Below are positions 25,215 through 35,404 of a stretch of DNA of 64,000 nucleotides, piece by piece. The notes beneath the pieces are model-generated. The model did no database searches, was not told the DNA's origin, and saw only the letters and a list, made by a program, of their open reading frames with translations. A program made the position numbers and the translations under genes. Positions within the stretch are counted from its first letter, which is position 1. Every line of letters begins with the position of its first letter. The stretch comes from Arachidicoccus rhizosphaerae (GTDB lineage: Bacteria; Bacteroidota; Bacteroidia; Chitinophagales; Chitinophagaceae): contig NZ_FNQY01000007.1 of assembly GCF_900107765.1 (NCBI RefSeq), forward strand, positions 157,776-221,775. Direction: 5' to 3'.

Positions 25215-28200
25215 ATGACAAGAGAGCCTTATGTAGAGGATAAGTGCAATAAAGTACTTCAGACTTTCCGCTTTTACGATTATATACCCCCGCTAAGAAT
25301 GTTACATAATATTGTCTCTTCTGGCTGGATAAAATCAAATAAATATATCCTGTGCTGCTTATTTGTAGGATTATTTACCCTTGGGCAATCATTCGCTCAG
25401 AAATTTCATGTGGATGGAGTCATCCGCAATGAAGATGGAAAAGGAATGCCAGGTGTCAGTGTATTAGAAAAATCAACGTCTAATGGCACAACTTCAGGAA
25501 CCAATGGAGAATTTGAATTAAGTGTGCCTAAAACTTCCATTCTCGAATTTTCCTTTGTGGGGTATCCGATCATGAATGTCAAACTGGATACCTTGAAAAC
25601 GGGAAGTGATGGAAACTACCACTTAAATGTCGTCATGGTCCGAGACACGGCCTCCAGTCTTAGTGATGTGGTTCTAGTTGGGTATGGTACACAGAAGAAG
25701 AGTACAGTGATTAGCTCTGTCACCATGGTAGATCCTAAAGAAATTAAAGGCCCGACCAGTAATTTAACCACGATGTTGGCAGGTAGGATTGCGGGCATGA
25801 TTTCTTTCCAAAGAAGTGGGGAACCCGGAAAAGATAATGCCTCTTTCTTTATCAGAGGCGTAGGGACTTTCGGTGCCGGAAAAGTCGACCCACTGATTTT
25901 GATTGATGGTATTGAGTCTTCAACCACAGATCTGGCCAGATTGCAGCCAGATGATATTGCAGGCTTTTCAGTGTTGAAAGATGCAACTGCAACTTCTGTA
26001 TATGGTGCCAGGGGGGCCAACGGCGTTATTTTGATTAGTACGAAGACTGGTCAGTTAGGTAAAATGAAATTTAATGTAAGGGTTGAAAATTCCACATCTT
26101 CAAATATTGAGGATATTAAATTAGCGGACAACATATCCTTTATGAAGCTTGCTAATGAGGCGGTTATTACCAGAAATCCTTTGGGCGTCCTGCCATATGC
26201 ACAAACTAAAATAGATCATACAGCAAAGGGGGATGATCCCTTGCTTTATCCGAATAATAACTGGATCGATGAATTAACTAAACCATCAACCAATACCTTT
26301 CGGGCAAATGCGAATGCGAGCGGAGGTGGTGAAAAGGCGAAATATTATCTTGCAATGACTTATAGCTTAGATAATGGGAATTTAAAAAATAATTCATTCA
26401 ATGGTTTCAATAATAATATCAAACTTCAGACCTATTCCATTCTGTCAAATGTTACCCTGAAACTAACAAAAACTACTGAAGCGGTAGTTAGCCTGAAGGG
26501 ATTATTTGATGATTATAATGGCCCGATCGATGGAGGGGAAGCCGTCTATAATAGTGCCTTATGGAGTAATCCGGTTGCTTTTCCGGCTGTTTATCCCGCA
26601 GAATATATGCCTTATGCAAAACACCCACTATTCGGTAATGCTGTGATGCCAGGTACAACCAGTGCGCTATATAGTAACCCATATGCGAGTTCTCTCTCTG
26701 GTTATCAGACATATAATTCAAGTACCATGACGGCACAATTGAGTTTGAAACAGAATTTAAATATGATTACACCCGGATTGTCTGCAAGAGCCATGGCCTA
26801 TACGACCCGGTTTGCCTATTTTGATGTTTCCAGGCAAATAAGTCCATATTATTATGCTCCGGTTGTAAGCGACGGTGTATTGAATGGGATTTATTTAATT
26901 AATGACGGGAGCGCTGGTAATGTTTTTCCTGATCCAACAGAATATCTAACTTATTCTCCTGGAAAGGACACGGTAAATACCACGATTTATACCGAGGCTG
27001 CCATTGATTATTCAAGAACTTTTAATAGCAAACACAGTATAGGTGGTATGCTCATTGGAACTATGCGTAATTATTTAAACGGGAATGCTGCCAATCTCCA
27101 ATTGTCGCTTCCCTCCAGGAACCTGGGCTTATCCGGCCGTTTCACTTATGGTTATGATAATCGTTATTTAATGGAGTTTGATTTTGGGTATAATGGATCA
27201 GAACGGTTTGCTGCTAAAAACCGGTTTGGTTTCTTTCCATCCATTGGAGGCGGTTGGGTCGTTTCCAATGAAAAGTTTTTTGAACCGCTCCTAAACGCAG
27301 TCAGTAACCTGAAATTTAGATTCACTTACGGGCTGGTAGGGAATGACCAAATTGGCGATGCTAACGACCGGTTCTTTTATTTGTCACAGGTAGGCCTTGA
27401 CGGAGCAAGTACCGGTAATTTTGGGACCAATTTTACCTATAGTCGCCCTACTGTTTATATTGACAGGTACGAGAATGATAATATAACCTGGGAGCGCTCT
27501 AGACAGACCAATTTAGGTATGGATCTGACTTTGTTTAAGGATTTGAAAATTACGGTAGATGCATATAAGCAATATAGGTATGACATTTTAATGGTTCGCT
27601 CGACCATACCAACGACAATGGGCTTACAGGCTGCGATTTCTGCAAATACCGGAGAGGCCTCCAGTAAAGGAGTGGATATATCTCTTGATTATACAAAGAA
27701 CTTCAGTAATTCTTGGTGGCTGAGTGCCAGAGGAAACTTTACCTATGCCACCAGTAAAGTGCTGGTAAATGAGGAGCCAGATTATTCTGCTGCCAATGCC
27801 AATTTATCTAAAGTTGGAAATTCTATGAATCAGATGTATGGCCTTGTGGCTGAAAGGTTATTTACAGATGATGTAGAAGTGGCCAACTCTCCGGTTCAAT
27901 TTGGTGATATAATGGCTGGTGATATCAAATACCGTGATATTAACGGGGATGGTAAAATATCCAGCGAAGATTACGTGCCGATCGGCCTGCCTACAGTTCC
28001 GGAAATTGTTTATGGATTTGGCTTTTCAATAGGGTATAAGAATTTTGATCTGAGTGCTTTCTTTCAGGGAGATGCCAGAACTTCTTTTCAGATTAATCCC
28101 GCTGATATTACACCATTTGTTAACCAAAATGGTTTGTTGAACGTGATCTCTAATGACCACTGGTCTGAAAACGACCGAAACCCATATGCTTTTTGGCCAA

Positions 28201-28475
28201 GATTGAATAATATATTTTCTGAGAACAATGATCAATCTTCCTCCTGGTGGTTAAGGGACGGTTCTTTTATGCGATTAAAATCAGCGGAACTAGGCTTTAA
28301 TTTTCCAGCGAAGTTGCTGAAAAGATATGGAATGACTAGTTGCCGGCTTTATTTAAATGGCACAAATCTATTTACGTTTAGTGCCTTTAAATTATGGGAT
28401 CCTGAAATGGGGGCCTCTGGACTTGGTTATCCAATCCAAAGAGTAATGAACGTCGGTGTTCAGATTGGCCTTTAG
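25215..28475 (+). CDS. SusC-like TonB-dependent outer-membrane glycan importer (SusC-3)
   Basis: The pore of unit 4, paired with SusD-3 30 bp downstream. At 1086 residues it is the longest of the four. The annotated start gives an unusual hydrophilic leader before the signal segment (about 45-62, ending QSFAQK); ATG at 25299 (Met29) gives a more normal signal peptide and may be the true start. A carboxypeptidase-D-like domain follows, then DVVLVGYGTQKKSTVISSV, the plug with VLKDATATSVYGARGANGV and the barrel ending NVGVQIGL. Neighbouring surface lipoproteins and a GH35 gene suggest a galactan or arabinogalactan fragment as cargo. Confidence 0.94.
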   Translation: MTREPYVEDKCNKVLQTFRFYDYIPPLRMLHNIVSSGWIKSNKYILCCLFVGLFTLGQSFAQKFHVDGVIRNEDGKGMPGVSVLEKSTSNGTTSGTNGEFELSVPKTSILEFSFVGYPIMNVKLDTLKTGSDGNYHLNVVMVRDTASSLSDVVLVGYGTQKKSTVISSVTMVDPKEIKGPTSNLTTMLAGRIAGMISFQRSGEPGKDNASFFIRGVGTFGAGKVDPLILIDGIESSTTDLARLQPDDIAGFSVLKDATATSVYGARGANGVILISTKTGQLGKMKFNVRVENSTSSNIEDIKLADNISFMKLANEAVITRNPLGVLPYAQTKIDHTAKGDDPLLYPNNNWIDELTKPSTNTFRANANASGGGEKAKYYLAMTYSLDNGNLKNNSFNGFNNNIKLQTYSILSNVTLKLTKTTEAVVSLKGLFDDYNGPIDGGEAVYNSALWSNPVAFPAVYPAEYMPYAKHPLFGNAVMPGTTSALYSNPYASSLSGYQTYNSSTMTAQLSLKQNLNMITPGLSARAMAYTTRFAYFDVSRQISPYYYAPVVSDGVLNGIYLINDGSAGNVFPDPTEYLTYSPGKDTVNTTIYTEAAIDYSRTFNSKHSIGGMLIGTMRNYLNGNAANLQLSLPSRNLGLSGRFTYGYDNRYLMEFDFGYNGSERFAAKNRFGFFPSIGGGWVVSNEKFFEPLLNAVSNLKFRFTYGLVGNDQIGDANDRFFYLSQVGLDGASTGNFGTNFTYSRPTVYIDRYENDNITWERSRQTNLGMDLTLFKDLKITVDAYKQYRYDILMVRSTIPTTMGLQAAISANTGEASSKGVDISLDYTKNFSNSWWLSARGNFTYATSKVLVNEEPDYSAANANLSKVGNSMNQMYGLVAERLFTDDVEVANSPVQFGDIMAGDIKYRDINGDGKISSEDYVPIGLPTVPEIVYGFGFSIGYKNFDLSAFFQGDARTSFQINPADITPFVNQNGLLNVISNDHWSENDRNPYAFWPRLNNIFSENNDQSSSWWLRDGSFMRLKSAELGFNFPAKLLKRYGMTSCRLYLNGTNLFTFSAFKLWDPEMGASGLGYPIQRVMNVGVQIGL

Positions 28476-28505
28476 TTAGATTTTTTAAACATTAATTCGT
28501 TTTTT

Positions 28506-30503
28506 ATGAACTATATAATTAATAATGCAAAAAGAAATTGTAGCATTTGGTTACCTGCGAAGGATAAAATCTTTTATGGTATGCTCTTTCTGCTTTTATT
28601 TTCCATGGGGGCCTGCAAGAAAACCTTTCTGAATGTGGTGCCTGATAATGTGGCAACGATTGATAATGCTTTTACCTCCAAGACGGAGGCGGAAAAGTAT
28701 CTGATGACCTGTTACTCTTATATGCCTGTTGACGTAGATCCAACCTATAATGTAGGTATTACTAACGGTGACCTGGTATGGATAGAGGATAACGCTATTA
28801 ATATTCGAAATACCAATGTATTGCAAATGCCCAGAGGAGCTCAGAATACAGCGGATCCTATCGCAAACCTTTGGGATGGCTACAGAGATGGCGTCATGAA
28901 TAGTAGTGGAAAAGGGATGTTTAGAGCTATCAGGGATTGTAATATATTTATTGATAACGTCAGTGATCAAACAAAAATACCCGATCTGGATATTGATACG
29001 CGTATTCGTTGGATTGCTGAAGCTAAGTTTTTGAAGGCCTACTATCATTTTCTACTATTCAGAGCTTATGGGCCAATACCAATTATAGATAAGAATCTGC
29101 CAATTGATGCACCATTGAAAGAAACACAGGTTAAAAGACAACCTGTAGATAGTGTGGTTAATTATATTGCCGATTTGCTAGACACAGCCGCTAAGAATTT
29201 GCCGGCTATGATTTACAGTGAAGCGTCAGAATTAGGTAGGATAACAAAGCCAATTGCACTTGGATTAAAGGCAAGGTTATTAGTGACAGCGGCCAGTCCG
29301 TTATACAATGGGAATACGGACTACGCAGGTTTTACTGACAATGACGGAACGCATTTGTTTAACCCTACCTTTAGTGTAGAGAAGTGGCAAAGAGCTGCTG
29401 ATGCATGTAAGGCTGCTATTGATCTTTGTACCTCTCAGGGGGATTCTTTATACGTGTTTCCGCAACAAACCTATGCGTTAACAGATACCACTATGACGCA
29501 AATGAGCATTAGAAACGCGACTAGTGAACCCTGGAATATTGAACTCATCTGGGGTCTAACCGTAAATAATATGGATGGATTTAATACTTTCTTCCAAAGG
29601 ATGGGCGCCGCACCTTTCGATCGTACCTTTATTAACAATGGAGGCATCACCTACGGAGCGGCGGCTATGGGGCCAACACTAAAATGTGCTGAACTTTTCT
29701 ATACAAAAAATGGTGTTCCTATTAATGATGATAAGACGCTTGATTTTTCTAATATATCCGCATTAAGAACGGCTACACACGAGGAAAGGTTTAATATTAA
29801 AGAGGGTGAAGTAACTGCCCGGCTTAATTTTGATAGAGAACCTAGATTTTATGCAGATCTCGGCTTTGACAGAGGCATCTGGTATATGTCAAACAGCCCA
29901 TCAAAGACTGACGAAAATACCTATTACCTGTTTTGTAGGGCCGGGGAATTTGGTCAGAATTCACCTATTCCTATTTGCACCTATTTTATGAAGAAGATTG
30001 TGAATTGGAAAATGGACTGGAATACGGGAACTTTCCCCCAATATCCTTACCCGGAGATGAGGCTGGCAGGGCTGTATCTTTTATATGCTGAGGCTTTGAA
30101 TGAAGCGAATAGTACGCCTGCAGATGACGTGTATAAATATATTAATTTGGTGAGGGCCAGAGCAGGTTTACCTACAGTTCAGTATTCATGGACACATTTT
30201 AGCAAGACTCCGACAAAATATACCACTCAAAGTGGAATGAGAGAAATCATTCAAAGAGAAAGGAGTATTGAATTATGTTTTGAAGGACAGCGGTACTGGG
30301 ATTTAATTAGATGGAAGCGAGCCGCAACTGAGTTGACAGGAAATGTGACCGGTTGGGATAGATCTGGTAGAACGGCTGAATTATTCTATAGAGAATTAAC
30401 TTATTATACCCGGCATTTTGTTGCGCCCAGAGATTATCTGTTTCCTCTTATGGATAATGATTTATTAAATAACCCCAATTTGGTTCAGAATCCAGGCTGG
30501 TAA
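28506..30503 (+). CDS. SusD-like surface glycan-binding lipoprotein (SusD-3)
   Basis: Surface partner of SusC-3. It is 665 residues, longer than the usual 500-600. The start at 28506 places a 20-residue hydrophilic leader before the hydrophobic segment and lipobox (MGACKK, Cys37). SusD signatures include IRWIAEAKFLKAYYHFLLFRAYGPIPI, LLYAEALNEAN and IELCFEGQRYWDLIRWKRA. It ends LLNNPNLVQNPGW as is normal for the family. The extra length is in the middle (about 270-440) and may form an enlarged binding face. Two further surface lipoprotein genes follow at once, which supports a surface-binding complex. Confidence 0.93.
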   Translation: MNYIINNAKRNCSIWLPAKDKIFYGMLFLLLFSMGACKKTFLNVVPDNVATIDNAFTSKTEAEKYLMTCYSYMPVDVDPTYNVGITNGDLVWIEDNAINIRNTNVLQMPRGAQNTADPIANLWDGYRDGVMNSSGKGMFRAIRDCNIFIDNVSDQTKIPDLDIDTRIRWIAEAKFLKAYYHFLLFRAYGPIPIIDKNLPIDAPLKETQVKRQPVDSVVNYIADLLDTAAKNLPAMIYSEASELGRITKPIALGLKARLLVTAASPLYNGNTDYAGFTDNDGTHLFNPTFSVEKWQRAADACKAAIDLCTSQGDSLYVFPQQTYALTDTTMTQMSIRNATSEPWNIELIWGLTVNNMDGFNTFFQRMGAAPFDRTFINNGGITYGAAAMGPTLKCAELFYTKNGVPINDDKTLDFSNISALRTATHEERFNIKEGEVTARLNFDREPRFYADLGFDRGIWYMSNSPSKTDENTYYLFCRAGEFGQNSPIPICTYFMKKIVNWKMDWNTGTFPQYPYPEMRLAGLYLLYAEALNEANSTPADDVYKYINLVRARAGLPTVQYSWTHFSKTPTKYTTQSGMREIIQRERSIELCFEGQRYWDLIRWKRAATELTGNVTGWDRSGRTAELFYRELTYYTRHFVAPRDYLFPLMDNDLLNNPNLVQNPGW

Positions 30504-30538
30504 GGTCTTTAAGTTTTTTGATATTAAAACATAATTTT

Positions 30539-31759
30539 ATGTATAAGCTAAATTATTATATATATTTATTTTTGGTGTTTTGTTGCCTTTGCAGTTGCGG
30601 AGAAAAGCAATTGAATAAACCGGTGGTGACTAATACTAACCCTCCCGGGTTAGTATCTAATGTCGAAGTCCAAAATGAAAATGGTAAAGCCCTAATTAGT
30701 TATACCCTCCCGTCGGATCAGGATTTATCTTATATAAAGGCCGAGTATGAAACTTCACCCGGTGTATCCGCGGAAGTGCTAGCGTCGCGTCACACAAATG
30801 TGTTAACGGTGGACGGCTTTGGGGACACCTTGAGCCATGTTGTAAAATTAATCTCTGTAAATTCAAGCGGTGTTGCCTCAGGGTCAGTGGAGGTTACCGT
30901 TAATCCAAAGACTCCTGGTTACTTATTAGCCGCCAGGTCATTAAAGATTGCAACCACATTCGGTGGATTTACCCTCAACTGTTCTAATCCGACAGGCGAT
31001 GATTTGGCGATTATCCCGATGGTGGATACGTCTGGAAATGGAAATTGGGTTCAAACGGTGGGCATGGATAATGTTTATAGTAATGATACTTCCATTGCTA
31101 CTGCTATCCATAACCAGCCTTCTATTGAAAGAAAGTATGCATTTACGGTCAGGGATAAATGGCAGCATTATTCAGATACAATGGTTGTTTCTTTGACACC
31201 GATTTTTGAACAGAAAATTGATAAATCTACTTGGGCCACGATGACCTTGCCTAACGACGCTCAGATTTTAAATAATGGAGGCTGGTGTTATGAGTATTAT
31301 ATGTGGGATGGCAATGAACATCCAGGATGGCCACAAACCTATTTTACGGTGGAAAGTGCCACAACACCACAAACTGCAACGATTGATTTGGGAAGTGCTC
31401 ATACATTCAGCAGATTTAAAATTAACCCATATTTAGAGGTTGGTAATTTTTACTACGTAAGAGGCAATCCGAAAGATTTTGAAATATGGGGCTCCAACAG
31501 TCCTGATTTGTCTGATCCGGAACCTGACATTTTATCTGATCCATCCTGGACTAAACTTGGAACTTTTCACGTGGTAAAACCTTCCGGTTCTCCAAGTCAG
31601 ACAGAGACAACGGCGGATCAGGAATCTGCTTATAACGGTTGGGAATTTGATTTCCCCGCAGGACTTGGCTCATACAGGTATATAAGAATCAGACAATTGT
31701 CGAATTGGCAGGGAACCTATTTTATATGTATTTCTGAGTTCACCTTATGGGGTAATTAA
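30539..31759 (+). CDS. DUF4959/DUF5126/DUF5000-type surface lipoprotein
   Basis: Probable surface glycan-binding protein. The ATG at 30539 gives MYKLNYYIYLFLVFCCLCSC with Cys20 as the lipid anchor; an in-frame TTG at 30518 is less likely. The 406 residues are built of beta domains: an N-terminal fibronectin-like part (about 30-130, DUF4959 type), a middle part (about 130-235, DUF5126 type) and a C-terminal discoidin-like DUF5000 domain (about 245-406) with TIDLGSAHTFSRFKI and the closing ISEFTLWGN. Such three-part lipoproteins regularly follow SusC/SusD genes. No catalytic motif is visible. Domain names are from pattern memory, not a search. Confidence 0.8.
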   Translation: MYKLNYYIYLFLVFCCLCSCGEKQLNKPVVTNTNPPGLVSNVEVQNENGKALISYTLPSDQDLSYIKAEYETSPGVSAEVLASRHTNVLTVDGFGDTLSHVVKLISVNSSGVASGSVEVTVNPKTPGYLLAARSLKIATTFGGFTLNCSNPTGDDLAIIPMVDTSGNGNWVQTVGMDNVYSNDTSIATAIHNQPSIERKYAFTVRDKWQHYSDTMVVSLTPIFEQKIDKSTWATMTLPNDAQILNNGGWCYEYYMWDGNEHPGWPQTYFTVESATTPQTATIDLGSAHTFSRFKINPYLEVGNFYYVRGNPKDFEIWGSNSPDLSDPEPDILSDPSWTKLGTFHVVKPSGSPSQTETTADQESAYNGWEFDFPAGLGSYRYIRIRQLSNWQGTYFICISEFTLWGN

Positions 31760-31809
31760 TACTTTTTGAACAATTAATTACCGTCTTACAACTTTTAAAG
31801 TGATATAAA

Positions 31810-33072
31810 ATGAAAAATTTAAATATTATAAAATGCTTCATGGCAGTATTAGCGCTCTCCACTGTTGTTGCATGTTCTAAAATTGATGATTACAGGACCG
31901 AGTTTATGTCGGGTGGGCCGATCATCTATACCAGTAAAATGGACTCCGTACAAATTTTATCGGGGAAAAACAGAGTTGAATTACAGGGGCTCTTCACATC
32001 TGATCCCAATATTGTCAGCTATAAGGTGTTTTGGAATGGGGGCTTAGACTCCCTGGAGATGCCGGTAACCAGATCCTCCGGTGTGGATACGGCAAGGGTC
32101 ATAATAGATGGGTTGCCGGAAGGGCAAATGAGCTTTGAGATCAGAACTTATGACAATGAAGGACATAGTTCAGTCCCCGTTACTGAGACCGGAAGTGTGT
32201 ACGGGGATTATTATCAAAGTTCTTTGGTCAATCGTGGTATTGAAGAAGCAGCCATGCAAGATGACGGGTCTGCATTAATCACCTGGGCTGATGTAAATAG
32301 CGACGCGGGTGTCCAGAATATGGAAATTACCTATATGGATAACAATGGACAATCTCATGATACGATTATACCATCCATAATTGAAAATCAGCAAACTACA
32401 CTGCCTGATTTTAAATTAGGAACGGGGATATCCTATATTACTTCTTATATACCCAATCCCACCGCAATTGATACTTTTTATGTTGAACAAGGTGTACATA
32501 GTGTCCAGGCAGATGTTACAAATTTATATTTGTCGAATGTTGGACCTGGTTTTCAGTCTGCAACCTTTGATGGCAGATGGGGAACGCTTGCTGCCCCATG
32601 GAAGGAAAATGATGCTGCCAAAAACAAAGATGGCGGAACGAATGGGGGCTTTACCTCAGATTCAAGGTGGGGCTATTCCGGTCAATTGAATTGGGAAACA
32701 TGGGGGAATACGCCGGTAGTGGATGGTAAACTTTATCAGGCTACTTCTGCTCCGTTGCCTGCTGGAACCTATACCATAACTTTTCAATATTATTCAGAGA
32801 TTCAGTCGAACTCCTCCGTTTATTGCATCGCAGCAACCGGAGATAAAGGGATTCCTTCTTTAGACGGTTTGTCTGATGCACTGGGATATACTTTATTATA
32901 TAATGGAGCGACCGTAGGTGCGACCTCTCCGAATCTCGAAGAAACCAAGAGTTTTTCTTTTACTTTAGATACGCCGCAAGTAGTTACCATTGGCTTTTTA
33001 GGCAATCTGGTTGGCAGCGGTGATCCGGGTAATTATTTTGTAGTTGGGTATATTAAACTAATTCAAAACTAA
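31810..33072 (+). CDS. DUF4998-type surface lipoprotein with C-terminal DUF5013-like domain
   Basis: Probable second surface glycan-binding lipoprotein. The signal ends STVVACSK with Cys22 lipidated. The first 220 residues are two fibronectin-like beta repeats that begin with the DUF4998 pattern (DDYRTEFMSGGPIIYTSKMDSV, then KNRVELQGLFTSDPNI). The C-terminal half (about 240-420) has GTLAAPWKEND, a Trp-rich WGYSGQLNWETWGNTP region and LPAGTYTITFQYY, which resembles DUF5013 and carbohydrate-binding sandwich domains. It is the last gene of unit 4, 50 bp after the DUF5000 gene and just before a perfect terminator. Confidence 0.75.
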   Translation: MKNLNIIKCFMAVLALSTVVACSKIDDYRTEFMSGGPIIYTSKMDSVQILSGKNRVELQGLFTSDPNIVSYKVFWNGGLDSLEMPVTRSSGVDTARVIIDGLPEGQMSFEIRTYDNEGHSSVPVTETGSVYGDYYQSSLVNRGIEEAAMQDDGSALITWADVNSDAGVQNMEITYMDNNGQSHDTIIPSIIENQQTTLPDFKLGTGISYITSYIPNPTAIDTFYVEQGVHSVQADVTNLYLSNVGPGFQSATFDGRWGTLAAPWKENDAAKNKDGGTNGGFTSDSRWGYSGQLNWETWGNTPVVDGKLYQATSAPLPAGTYTITFQYYSEIQSNSSVYCIAATGDKGIPSLDGLSDALGYTLLYNGATVGATSPNLEETKSFSFTLDTPQVVTIGFLGNLVGSGDPGNYFVVGYIKLIQN

Positions 33073-33147
33073 TAAATTGGATGACATGGTATTAGATTGA
33101 TTCAGAGGTAAACAGGTGTATTCATTCTTGTTTATTGTTGAAAATGA

Positions 33148-33174
33148 GGGGTATTTATCAATAAATACCCCTTT
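33148..33174 (+). terminator. Rho-independent terminator after the SusC/SusD-3 unit
   Basis: GGGGTATTTAT (33148-33158) pairs perfectly with ATAAATACCCC (33161-33171); TTTT follows. The final CCCC of the stem is also the first CCCC of box D. Confidence 0.75.
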
Positions 33175-33221
33175 TCTACCGTTTTGACCCCTAAGCGTCT
33201 TTAGCGGCAAGTTTATTTTTG
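33168..33221 (+). promoter_or_regulatory. CCCC box D and promoter of GH35
   Basis: CCCC (33168-33171), ACC (33178-33180) and CCCC (33188-33191) repeat the box A spacing of the outer halves. TATTTTTG (33214-33221) follows after 22 bp, the same gap as in box A. The predicted start of transcription is about 80 nt before the GH35 ATG. It shares its first CCCC with the upstream terminator stem. Confidence 0.55.
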
Positions 33222-33307
33222 TTAGCCAATCTTATTATCAATATATAATATAATAGGTTGAAGGATAGGATAGTTCGAATTAGAAAGTTTATAGAAAATA
33301 TACATAT

Positions 33308-35158
33308 ATGAAAGAGAAACTTACATGGAAAATTTGCTCCTTGATAATCGGTTGCCTTGGTTTTTTAATGATGGGATGTGGCAATAATAAGGGAACCACA
33401 CAGCATAGTTTTGCATTAGGAGATACTGCTTTTTTGCTGGATGGAAAACCTTTTCAGATTATTTCTGGAGAGATTCATTACCCAAGAGTACCCAGAGAGG
33501 CTTGGCGGGCCCGAATGAAAATGGCCAAGGCAATGGGCTTAAATACGATCAGTACCTATGTATTCTGGAATGTGCATGAGCCTGAGAAAGGAGTATTTGA
33601 TTTCTCCGGTAATAATGATATTGCTGAATTCGTAAAGGATGCCAAAGAAGAAGGCCTTTGGGTAATCCTAAGACCATCCCCTTATGTATGCGCTGAATGG
33701 GAATTTGGCGGTTATCCGTATTGGCTGCAAAATGAGCAGGGATTGATTGTAAGAAGTACTGAATCAAAGTATCTTAATGAATATAAAAAATATATAGATG
33801 CGGTAGGAAAACAATTAGCTCCGCTCCAGGTAAACCATGGAGGAAATATCATTATGGTTCAGATTGAAAATGAATACGGTTCTTACGGGAAGGACAAGGA
33901 TTACCTGGCTTTAAATGAAAAAATGTTCCGTTCCGCCGGATTTGATGGATTACTGTACACCTGTGACCCTCCTCAGGATTTACCGGATGGTTATCTGTCG
34001 GGGTTATTGCCTGCAGTGAACGGTTTAGTGAAGCCGGATGCGGTGAAGGCATTGGTTAGAAAATATCATAATAATAAAGGGCCGTTTTTCATTGCCGAGT
34101 GGTATCCTGCCTGGTTTGACTGGTGGGGTACAAAGCATCACCGGATTGCCCCGGAGTCTTACGGCGCCGAACTTGATTCGGTCTTAGCCGCAGGTCTCTC
34201 TATTAATATGTATATGTTTCATGGAGGAACAACCAGAGGTTTTATGAATGGCGCGAATTTTAAAGACAGTACGCCCTATGAACCGCAGATTAGTAGTTAT
34301 GATTATGATGCTCCATTAGATGAAGCCGGAAATCCTACGGAAAAGTTTAAGATTTTCAGGTCTGTCATTGAAAAGCATCTGCCTAAAGGAACAATGCTTC
34401 CACCCGTTCCCGCCAGTAAGCCGACAATGGCCATTAATAATATAGATCTTACCAAGCGAACCTATTTATTGGATGCTTTACCTGCTGCAGTTACTTCTGA
34501 TACGCCGATAACTTTTGAACATTTACATCAGGCTTACGGCTATGTCCTATATAGGACAATTGTGGATGGTGATAAGTCTAGTACGTTGAAGGTAAATGAA
34601 TTACGTGATTATGCCGTGGTATTGGTAAATGGGGTTCCACAAGGCACGATTGACCGCAGACTGGGTCAAAACACTTTAAATATTCAATTGCCGCCAGGTA
34701 GAGATACACTGGATTTATTTGTGGAAAACTTAGGAAGAATCAATTTTGGTCCATATCTGCTACAAAATAATAAGGGTATTATAGGCAAGGTATTACTAGG
34801 AGGCAGAGCGTTAAATGGATGGTCCATGTTTGGTTTTCCATTTAGCAGCCTGAAAGATTTTAAATGGCAGCATACAGCATCTTTGAATAAAGGACCGGTA
34901 TTATTGCAGGGGAATTTTAAATTAGATAGCCTGGCAGATACCTATTTTGATATGAGTAGCTGGGGAAAAGGTGTTGTTTGGGTAAATGGACATAATCTTG
35001 GCCGCTACTGGAAAGTAGGTCCGCAGCAGACAATTTATGTTCCCAAAGAGTGGCTGAGTGTTGGTGACAATACGGTCACTGTCCTGGAAGAATTAAAGGC
35101 TGATAAGAAAAATCTTTCAGCCATCGCACATCCAATTTTAGACAGTTTGCAAAAGTAG
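33308..35158 (+). CDS. GH35 beta-galactosidase
   Basis: A retaining exo-enzyme that removes terminal beta-galactose, probably from galactan side chains. The signal region contains a lipobox-like MMGCGN (Cys24), so it may be a lipoprotein. The barrel has FQIISGEIHYPRVPREAW, the acid/base Glu189 in VQIENEYGSYG and the nucleophile Glu264 in FFIAEWYPAWFDWWG. Two beta-sandwich jelly-roll domains fill the C-terminal 250 residues, ending with the WVNGHNLGRYWKVGPQQT motif typical of family 35. It sits alone between two strong terminators, with its own CCCC-box promoter, and so is regulated as a single-gene unit. Confidence 0.93.
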   Translation: MKEKLTWKICSLIIGCLGFLMMGCGNNKGTTQHSFALGDTAFLLDGKPFQIISGEIHYPRVPREAWRARMKMAKAMGLNTISTYVFWNVHEPEKGVFDFSGNNDIAEFVKDAKEEGLWVILRPSPYVCAEWEFGGYPYWLQNEQGLIVRSTESKYLNEYKKYIDAVGKQLAPLQVNHGGNIIMVQIENEYGSYGKDKDYLALNEKMFRSAGFDGLLYTCDPPQDLPDGYLSGLLPAVNGLVKPDAVKALVRKYHNNKGPFFIAEWYPAWFDWWGTKHHRIAPESYGAELDSVLAAGLSINMYMFHGGTTRGFMNGANFKDSTPYEPQISSYDYDAPLDEAGNPTEKFKIFRSVIEKHLPKGTMLPPVPASKPTMAINNIDLTKRTYLLDALPAAVTSDTPITFEHLHQAYGYVLYRTIVDGDKSSTLKVNELRDYAVVLVNGVPQGTIDRRLGQNTLNIQLPPGRDTLDLFVENLGRINFGPYLLQNNKGIIGKVLLGGRALNGWSMFGFPFSSLKDFKWQHTASLNKGPVLLQGNFKLDSLADTYFDMSSWGKGVVWVNGHNLGRYWKVGPQQTIYVPKEWLSVGDNTVTVLEELKADKKNLSAIAHPILDSLQK

Positions 35159-35211
35159 AATTTCGTTAAATTCCATACATCTACAAGTAGATTCAATCAA
35201 TCATCTCATTT

Positions 35212-35260
35212 AAAATACCGTCTTTTAGAAGTTCAGGATTTCTAAAAGACGGTATTTTTT
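35212..35260 (+). terminator. Strong terminator after GH35
   Basis: An 18-bp perfect stem (35213-35230 with 35240-35257) surrounds a 9-nt loop and ends in a run of Ts. It is the most stable terminator in the region by eye. Confidence 0.9.
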
Positions 35261-35404
35261 CGTAAGATATCTATAGTCATTCTTTAAGATTAGCCTGCAG
35301 GAAGTTCACAGGAATTAATAAAAATACAATTGGATATTTTAATAATTAAAAGGAATGAACTGTTGTGAAATGGTTAGTAGCCACTGAAAATAACCAAAAT
35401 ACCC

